A stretch of DNA of 51,932 nt from Acidimicrobiaceae bacterium (GTDB taxonomy: Bacteria; Actinomycetota; Acidimicrobiia; Acidimicrobiales; UBA8190). Below are positions 47,306 through 51,932 of this stretch, piece after piece. Both the position numbers and the translations under genes were made by a program. Each line of letters starts with the position of its first letter. Position 1 is the stretch's first letter. The stretch covers positions 86,678-138,609 of the forward strand of contig PLZB01000070.1 in the NCBI GenBank assembly GCA_003151955.1, in the 5' to 3' direction. The notes below the pieces were generated by a model. It saw only the letters and a program-made list of their open reading frames with translations, was not told where the DNA came from and made no database searches.

Positions 47306-48580
47306 CTACCGCCGGACGACGTCGGCCCCGAGACCGGCCAGGGCGCCGGCCAGGTCGTCGTAGCCCCGGTCGACATGGCCGGCGTCGGTGACGATTGTCT
47401 CCCCCTCGGCCGCCATCCCGGCCAGGACCAGGGCGGCCCCGGCCCGGAGGTCGGTGGCCCGGACCGTGGCCCCGAAGAGGCCGGGGACCCCCCGGACGAC
47501 GGCATGGTGGCCCTCGGTCCGGATGTCGGCCCCGAGCCGGCGGAGCTCGTCGACGTAGCGGAACCGGCCCGAGAAGAGGTTCTCCGACACGATCCCGACC
47601 CCGTCGGCCACGGTGAGCATGGCCACGAGGAGAGGCTTGTAGTCGGTGGCCACCCCCGGGTAGGGGAGGGTGGCGATGTCGACGCTGTGGAGCCTCCCCT
47701 TGGCCGTGGCCTGGAGGCCGCCCTCGACCGGGGTGATCTCGACGCCCATCTGGCCGAGCTTGGCCAGGAGCATGTCCATGTGCTCGGCCCGGGCCCCGGT
47801 CACGATGATCTCGCCGCCGGCGATCCCGACGGCGGCCAGGTAGGTGGCGGCCACTACCCGGTCGGGGACGACCCGGTGGACGGCCGGGGTGAGGGCGGCG
47901 ACCCCCTCGATCTCGATGTGGGAGGTCCCGGCCCCCTCGATCCGGGCTCCCATGGCCACCAGGAGATCGGCCAGGTCCCGGACCTCGGGCTCCCGGGCCG
48001 CGTTCTCGATGACGGTCACCCCCCGGGCCAGGACAGCGGCCATGAGGAGGTTGTCGGTCACGGTGTGGCTCGGGTACTCGAGGACGACCCGGCTCCCGAC
48101 CAGACCTCCGACGGGGACCCGGCCCTGGACGTAGCCGTGGGCCGTCTCGAAGGAGGCCCCCATGGCCGTCAGCCAGGTCAGGTGCATGTCGATGGGCCGC
48201 TCCCCGAAGTCGTCCCCCCCGGGCATCGAGACCCGGGCCTCCCCGCAGCGGGCCAGGAGGGGGCCGAGGACCACGATGGAGGCCCGCATCCGCTCCACCA
48301 GCTCGTAGGGGGCCTCGGGGACGAGGACGGCCGGGGTGTCGAGGAGGAGGTCCCCGGGCTCCCCGTCGGGGCCGTCGGGCGCCCTCCTGACCGTCACCCC
48401 CATGGCCCGGAGGACGTCGGCCATGATCTCGACGTCGATGATCCGGGGGACCCCGGAGAGGACGTGGCCCCCCTCGGCCAGCAGGCATGCCGCCATCAGC
48501 TTCAGGGCCGAGTTCTTGGCCCCGCCCAGGTGCACCGTCCCCTGGAGGGGACCGGACCGGTGGACGACGAATTCACCCAT
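47306..48580 (-). CDS. murA: UDP-N-acetylglucosamine 1-carboxyvinyltransferase (Asp-type)
   Basis: MurA transfers enolpyruvate to UDP-GlcNAc, the first committed step of peptidoglycan synthesis. The 424-residue protein has VVHRSGPLQGTVHLGGAKNS with the catalytic Lys, MRASIVVLGPLLARCGEARV and the active loop SMPGGDDFGERPIDMHL. In the usual enzyme the loop has Cys (PGGC), the residue alkylated by fosfomycin; here it is Asp, as in mycobacteria, so intrinsic fosfomycin insensitivity is expected. It also has GARAEHMDMLLAKLGQMGVE and ATDLRAGAALVLAGM. A TAGGCT box lies about 70 bases upstream. Confidence 0.95.
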   Translation of the reverse strand: MGEFVVHRSGPLQGTVHLGGAKNSALKLMAACLLAEGGHVLSGVPRIIDVEIMADVLRAMGVTVRRAPDGPDGEPGDLLLDTPAVLVPEAPYELVERMRASIVVLGPLLARCGEARVSMPGGDDFGERPIDMHLTWLTAMGASFETAHGYVQGRVPVGGLVGSRVVLEYPSHTVTDNLLMAAVLARGVTVIENAAREPEVRDLADLLVAMGARIEGAGTSHIEIEGVAALTPAVHRVVPDRVVAATYLAAVGIAGGEIIVTGARAEHMDMLLAKLGQMGVEITPVEGGLQATAKGRLHSVDIATLPYPGVATDYKPLLVAMLTVADGVGIVSENLFSGRFRYVDELRRLGADIRTEGHHAVVRGVPGLFGATVRATDLRAGAALVLAGMAAEGETIVTDAGHVDRGYDDLAGALAGLGADVVRR

Positions 48581-48687
48581 TCAGGCCCGCCCGGGTCGGC
48601 CCGGGACGGGCAGGGACCCGGGGTTGGGGGAACAGGACACGGCCGCCAGCCTAGGCCCCTCCGGTGACCGTGGCGGCCCCGTCGCGT

Positions 48688-48693
48688 TAGGGT
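48688..48693 (+). promoter_or_regulatory. -10 box of glpX
   Basis: TAGGGT, seven bases, then GTG 48701: leaderless start. Confidence 0.55.
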
Positions 48694-48700
48694 CGGGGCC

Positions 48701-49696
48701 GTGACTCCCTCCCCTCAGGCCCCTGACCGCAACCTGGCCATGGAGTTGGTCCGTGTCACCGAGGCGGCCGCCATGGCCGCCGGTCGGTGGATGGGCCGGG
48801 GCGACAAGAACGGGGCCGACGCCGCCGCCGTCAACGCCATGCGGATCGTCCTCGAGAGCGTGGCCATGGACGGAGTGGTCGTGATCGGCGAGGGGGAGAA
48901 GGACGATGCCCCCATGCTCTTCAACGGGGAGCACATCGGCGACGGCCAGCCCCCCCAGACCGACATCGCCGTCGACCCCATCGACGGGACCACCCTGACG
49001 GCCCAGGGCGGGGGCGGGGCCCTCTCCGTCATCGCCGTGGCCGAGCGGGGCGCCATGTTCGACCCGGGGCCCTGCTTCTACATGGAGAAGCTCGCCGTCG
49101 GCCCGAAGGCGGTCGGGGCCGTCGACATCCGGCGGTCCCCCTCGGAGAACCTCGAAGCCGTGGCCAAGGCCCTCAACAAGTCCGTCCGGGACGTCACCGC
49201 CACCATCCTCGACCGGCCCCGCCATACCGAGCTCATCGCCGAGGTCCGCGCCGCCGGGGCCCGGATCAAGCTGATCGCCGACGGAGACGTGGCCGGGGCC
49301 ATCTCGACCTCCTGGCCCGACTCCGGGGTGGACATCCTCCTCGGCATCGGGGGGACCCCCGAGGGGGTCATCTCCGCCGCCGCCCTCCAGTGCATGGGGG
49401 GGGAGATCCAGGGGAGGCTCTGGCCCCGGGACGACCAGGAGCGGGAGGCCGCCCTCCAGTCCGGCTACAACCTCGACGCCGTCCTCGGCACCGACGACCT
49501 CGTCCAGGGCCAGAACTGCTTCTTCGCCGCCACCGGGATCACCGACGGGGAGCTCCTCCAGGGGGTCCGCTACCACGACTTCGGGGCCACCACCCAGTCC
49601 CTCGTCATGCGGTCCCGGTCGGGCACGGTCCGGTTCGTGAGCGCCCGCCACCCCCTCAACAAGCTCCGGGAGTACAGCCAGATCGAGTTCGGCTAG
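48701..49696 (+). CDS. glpX: Class II fructose-1,6-bisphosphatase
   Basis: GlpX hydrolyses fructose-1,6-bisphosphate in gluconeogenesis. The 331-residue protein shows [38 protein letters not shown], the metal-binding [45 protein letters not shown] and [20 protein letters not shown]. It is the usual FBPase of actinobacteria. GTG 48701 follows the TAGGGT box. Together with a PPi-type phosphofructokinase in the same window, flux at this step may be controlled through GlpX. Confidence 0.95.
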   Translation: MTPSPQAPDRNLAMELVRVTEAAAMAAGRWMGRGDKNGADAAAVNAMRIVLESVAMDGVVVIGEGEKDDAPMLFNGEHIGDGQPPQTDIAVDPIDGTTLTAQGGGGALSVIAVAERGAMFDPGPCFYMEKLAVGPKAVGAVDIRRSPSENLEAVAKALNKSVRDVTATILDRPRHTELIAEVRAAGARIKLIADGDVAGAISTSWPDSGVDILLGIGGTPEGVISAAALQCMGGEIQGRLWPRDDQEREAALQSGYNLDAVLGTDDLVQGQNCFFAATGITDGELLQGVRYHDFGATTQSLVMRSRSGTVRFVSARHPLNKLREYSQIEFG

Positions 49697-49707
49697 GCCC
49701 CGGGCCC

Positions 49708-50043
49708 ATGGCCTTCGGTCAGCAGTCCGGCCCCCCGGCCTCCTCCAGCCAGCTCCGCGAGCTGACCGCCCTCCTCGAATCCGCCGGCTACGCCGACTTC
49801 CGCGACGCCAGGGGCCCGATGGGCTTCACCCAGCGCCAGGCCGGGGGGAAGTTCACCCGGGACGAGGCCGACGGCTTCATCGAGCAGCTCCAGGAGGCCG
49901 AGAGCGGAGAGGGCGAGGCGCCGGCGGTCGTGGCCGAGCCCAGCCCCAGGCTCTCCCGGACCGAGGCCGGGCTCCGGCAGATCCCGGCCGGGCAGCTCGC
50001 CGACGAGCTCAGGCGGCGGGGCTGGACCGTGATCGAGCCTTGA
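49708..50043 (+). CDS. Conserved actinobacterial hypothetical protein
   Basis: A 111-residue, mostly helical soluble protein. An N-terminal helix [19 protein letters not shown], a short basic stretch [21 protein letters not shown], an acidic linker and a C-terminal motif [20 protein letters not shown] are visible. Proteins with the last motif occur widely in actinobacteria but have no known role. Start at ATG 49708, 11 bases after glpX, so it is probably in the same transcript. Its stop overlaps the TTG of the next small ORF. Confidence 0.7.
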   Translation: MAFGQQSGPPASSSQLRELTALLESAGYADFRDARGPMGFTQRQAGGKFTRDEADGFIEQLQEAESGEGEAPAVVAEPSPRLSRTEAGLRQIPAGQLADELRRRGWTVIEP

Positions 50044-50183
50044 ACGGGCTCGACGGGGGCCAGGAGGAGCATCCGGCCCAGGAGATCGAGACGGCCTACG
50101 CCGCCTACGACCGGCATCCTCTCGACGAGCCCGACGAGTGGGGAGATCTCGATTCCTTCCGCCGGCAGGCGTCGACGTCTTGA
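50040..50183 (+). CDS. Very small acidic protein, TTG start overlapping the upstream stop
   Basis: A 47-residue ORF beginning at TTG 50040, which overlaps the TGA of the preceding gene (TTGA). It reads [20 protein letters not shown], then [20 protein letters not shown]. Third codon positions are mostly G or C, as in real genes here, and the acidic, Trp-containing [10 protein letters not shown] tail looks conserved in style, but I cannot name a family. The overlap suggests translational coupling in the glpX operon. Confidence 0.55.
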   Translation: MNGLDGGQEEHPAQEIETAYAAYDRHPLDEPDEWGDLDSFRRQASTS

Positions 50184-50309
50184 CGTCCCGTCCATTCCGG
50201 GAGAGCCGCCGAAGTAAACCTTCCCGGCCGGCTGTGGGTCACTGGGACATGCGGCTGGAGATGGTCTTCCCGACAGACACCGGTTTGACGGGGTGTCCTG
50301 GCCCCGTGA

Positions 50310-50696
50310 TCAGACCCGGAGGACGGCCACCCCGTCGGCATGACCGGCCAGGGCGCCGAGGTCGCCGACATCCCCAGTCAGCACCGAGCCTCCCGGTTCG
50401 GCCATGGCCACCACCAGGGCGTCGACAGCTGACCCCCTCCCGGCCCAGGACCGGAGGGCGGCCGCCCGCCGGGCCAGCGGCTTCGGGACCTCCTCGACGA
50501 TCTCGCAGGTCTTGAGGAAGCGGTTGGTGAGCGCGTCGACCCGTTGCCGGCCACTCAGGCATTCGACCAGGACCATCGAAGGAATCACCGGCGGCCACTC
50601 GCCGGCCCGCTCCCACAACACCATCATCGCCGCCATGTCGCGCCTCGGTCGCGAGAGGCGGGAGACGCCGCCCGAGTCCAGGATGAGCCTGCTCAC
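50310..50696 (-). CDS. vapC: PIN-domain toxin of a VapBC-type module
   Basis: A 128-residue PIN ribonuclease. The acidic residues for metal are placed as expected: Asp in LILDSGGVSRL, Glu in MVLVECLSGRQR, Asp in GSAVDALVVAMA and Asp in VLTGDVGDLGAL. VapC toxins cut tRNA or rRNA when free of antitoxin. GTG 50696 overlaps the antitoxin stop as GTGA. The intergenic 50184-50309 holds no gene. Target RNA is unknown. Confidence 0.8.
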   Translation of the reverse strand: MSRLILDSGGVSRLSRPRRDMAAMMVLWERAGEWPPVIPSMVLVECLSGRQRVDALTNRFLKTCEIVEEVPKPLARRAAALRSWAGRGSAVDALVVAMAEPGGSVLTGDVGDLGALAGHADGVAVLRV

Positions 50697-50944
50697 GAGG
50701 CCTGGGCCGCAGCATCGTTCCGCTGGATCTTCCGGAGCAGCGCCTCCGCCTTGGCAAAGTCTGCCGCCGACGGCTGACCCACCTTGGCGATGAGATCGGC
50801 GATGTACCGGTCCGTCTCCTCCAGGATCTGTCGGCGCTTGAGCTCGGCCTGCACCGCCTTCTGCAGGAGCTCGGAGGCGGGGAGATCAAGATCCTTCACG
50901 GCGTGGTAGAGGTCGTCGGGGAGGTAGACCTGCATCCTGGGCAT
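50693..50944 (-). CDS. vapB: Antitoxin of the VapBC-type module
   Basis: An 83-residue protein. The N-terminal MQVYLPDDLYHAVKDLDLPA with the strand-helix start fits a ribbon-helix-helix DNA-binding fold, and the helix SELLQKAVQAELKRRQILEE forms the second part. The C-terminal polar helix (SAADFAKAEALLRKIQRND) would block VapC. It precedes and overlaps the toxin. ATG 50944 has TAGAGT six bases upstream within GTAG-type direct repeats, a likely autorepression site. Confidence 0.78.
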   Translation of the reverse strand: MPRMQVYLPDDLYHAVKDLDLPASELLQKAVQAELKRRQILEETDRYIADLIAKVGQPSAADFAKAEALLRKIQRNDAAAQAS

Positions 50945-50950
50945 ACGCCT

Positions 50951-50956
50951 ACTCTA
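50951..50956 (-). promoter_or_regulatory. -10 box of the vapBC operon
   Basis: TAGAGT, six bases, then ATG 50944. The box lies in a GTAGGTGTAGAGTAGGCGTA stretch of imperfect direct repeats that could bind the VapBC complex. Confidence 0.55.
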
Positions 50957-50999
50957 CACCTACCGGGGCACTGACTGGAGGGCGGCGAGGGCCCGAGGG

Positions 51000-51431
51000 T
51001 CAGGCCGGTCCGGCCACCTCGAGGCGGACCTCGGCCCGCCGCTTGGCCGCCTGGGCCTCGGTCAGCTCGGCGTCGCCGCGCTCCCCTTCGGAGACGCCGG
51101 CGGCGCCGAGGGCGGCCAGCCGGTTCTCGGCCGTCTCCAGGGCCAGCTGGGCCCGGGCTGCATCGATCTCCGCAGCCAGCTCGGCCTCGGGGGCGAGGAC
51201 AACGACCCCGTCCCCCTCGACCTGGACGAAGCCCCCGTGGACGGCGACCCGGTGGACGGTGCCGTCCTCCTGCTCGAAGCGGACCAGGCCCGGGACGACG
51301 GCCCCGACGAGGGAGGTGTGGCCGGCCAGGTAGGTGGCGTCGCCCTCGGCCGTCCGGAGCATGACGGCGGCAACCTCCTCCTCGAGGAGGATCCGCTCCG
51401 GGGTGACGATCCGGGCCGGGAAGCTGGCCAT
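51000..51431 (-). CDS. atpC: ATP synthase F1 epsilon subunit
   Basis: AtpC is part of the rotor stalk and brakes ATP hydrolysis. The 143-residue protein shows ARIVTPERILLEEEVAAVML, TYLAGHTSLVGAVVPGLV, HGGFVQVEGDGVVVLAPEAE, and the C-terminal helical arm (AAEIDAARAQLALETAENRL, KRRAEVRL). It starts 3 bases after the atpD stop, in the usual atpD-atpC order. Confidence 0.95.
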   Translation of the reverse strand: MASFPARIVTPERILLEEEVAAVMLRTAEGDATYLAGHTSLVGAVVPGLVRFEQEDGTVHRVAVHGGFVQVEGDGVVVLAPEAELAAEIDAARAQLALETAENRLAALGAAGVSEGERGDAELTEAQAAKRRAEVRLEVAGPA

Positions 51432-51434
51432 CAG

Positions 51435-51932
<498 letters not shown>

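Overview
The window is a chromosomal stretch of a very GC-rich actinobacterium. Almost every codon ends in G or C, with CTC, GTC, GCC and CGG dominating. An Acidimicrobiia-type lineage is the best guess (inference), because of the YWLVAADGGIFAFGD beta-propeller-like repeats fused to a secreted SGNH esterase, the gatCAB / mnmA-ligA / atpDC-murA-glpX neighbourhoods, and the PadR, PASTA-kinase and DUF6458-like genes. Genes are packed tightly, with many ATGA, GTGA or TGATG stop/start overlaps. No rRNA, tRNA, CRISPR array, complete insertion sequence or origin was found, and no gene-free stretch exceeds about 300 bases.

Layout. 1-742 (-): N-terminal part of leuA preceded by a leucine attenuator. 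839-3400: small membrane proteins and a DUF4349 protein. 3503-4985 (-): an ECF sigma / zinc anti-sigma pair whose sigma gene seems to start at ATT. 5057-10446: an MFS exporter, a membrane diguanylate cyclase, a PadR regulator with its membrane partner, and a phosphotransferase followed by a frameshifted methyltransferase. 11266-15312: serine biosynthesis (serA, an aminotransferase, divergent serC). 16015-19609 (-): ilvBNC with its own attenuator. 19648-22148 (+): a secreted SGNH-esterase/propeller protein and a Tat-exported esterase. 22736-24439 (-): ilvD. 25206-29267 (-): an alpha/beta hydrolase with gatC-gatA-gatB. 29355-34827 (-): SCP2 protein, MFS transporter, SDR, HIT-like protein and a PASTA kinase. 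36290-42702: ligA, mnmA and a cysteine desulfurase, interrupted by a second diguanylate cyclase gene on the other strand. 42881-46808: galT, a phosphofructokinase of predicted pyrophosphate type, an enoyl-CoA hydratase and meaB. 46851-48580 (-): a broken SUKH remnant, a small membrane protein and murA. 48701-50183 (+): glpX and two small genes. 50310-50944 (-): a vapBC module. 51000-51932 (-): atpC and the end of atpD.

How it fits together. The main theme is amino-acid synthesis: leuA and ilvBNC each sit behind a transcription attenuator whose leader peptide is rich in the end-product residues, while ilvD has only a simple leaderless promoter. A second theme is leaderless expression: at many operon heads a TANNNT -10 box lies 6-8 bases before ATG or GTG, so that the start codon is about +1. 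This rule helps choose starts and supports the ATT start of the sigma factor.

Most notable: two complete leucine/branched-chain attenuators, ATT- and CTG-initiated genes, a PPi-type phosphofructokinase signature, a MurA with Asp in place of the fosfomycin-target Cys, a SUKH immunity-gene remnant fused by deletion to a small membrane gene, a codon-usage mosaic patch inside gatB, and long perfect palindromes without U-tracts that probably act as terminators. I did not find a clearly unprecedented multi-gene system.
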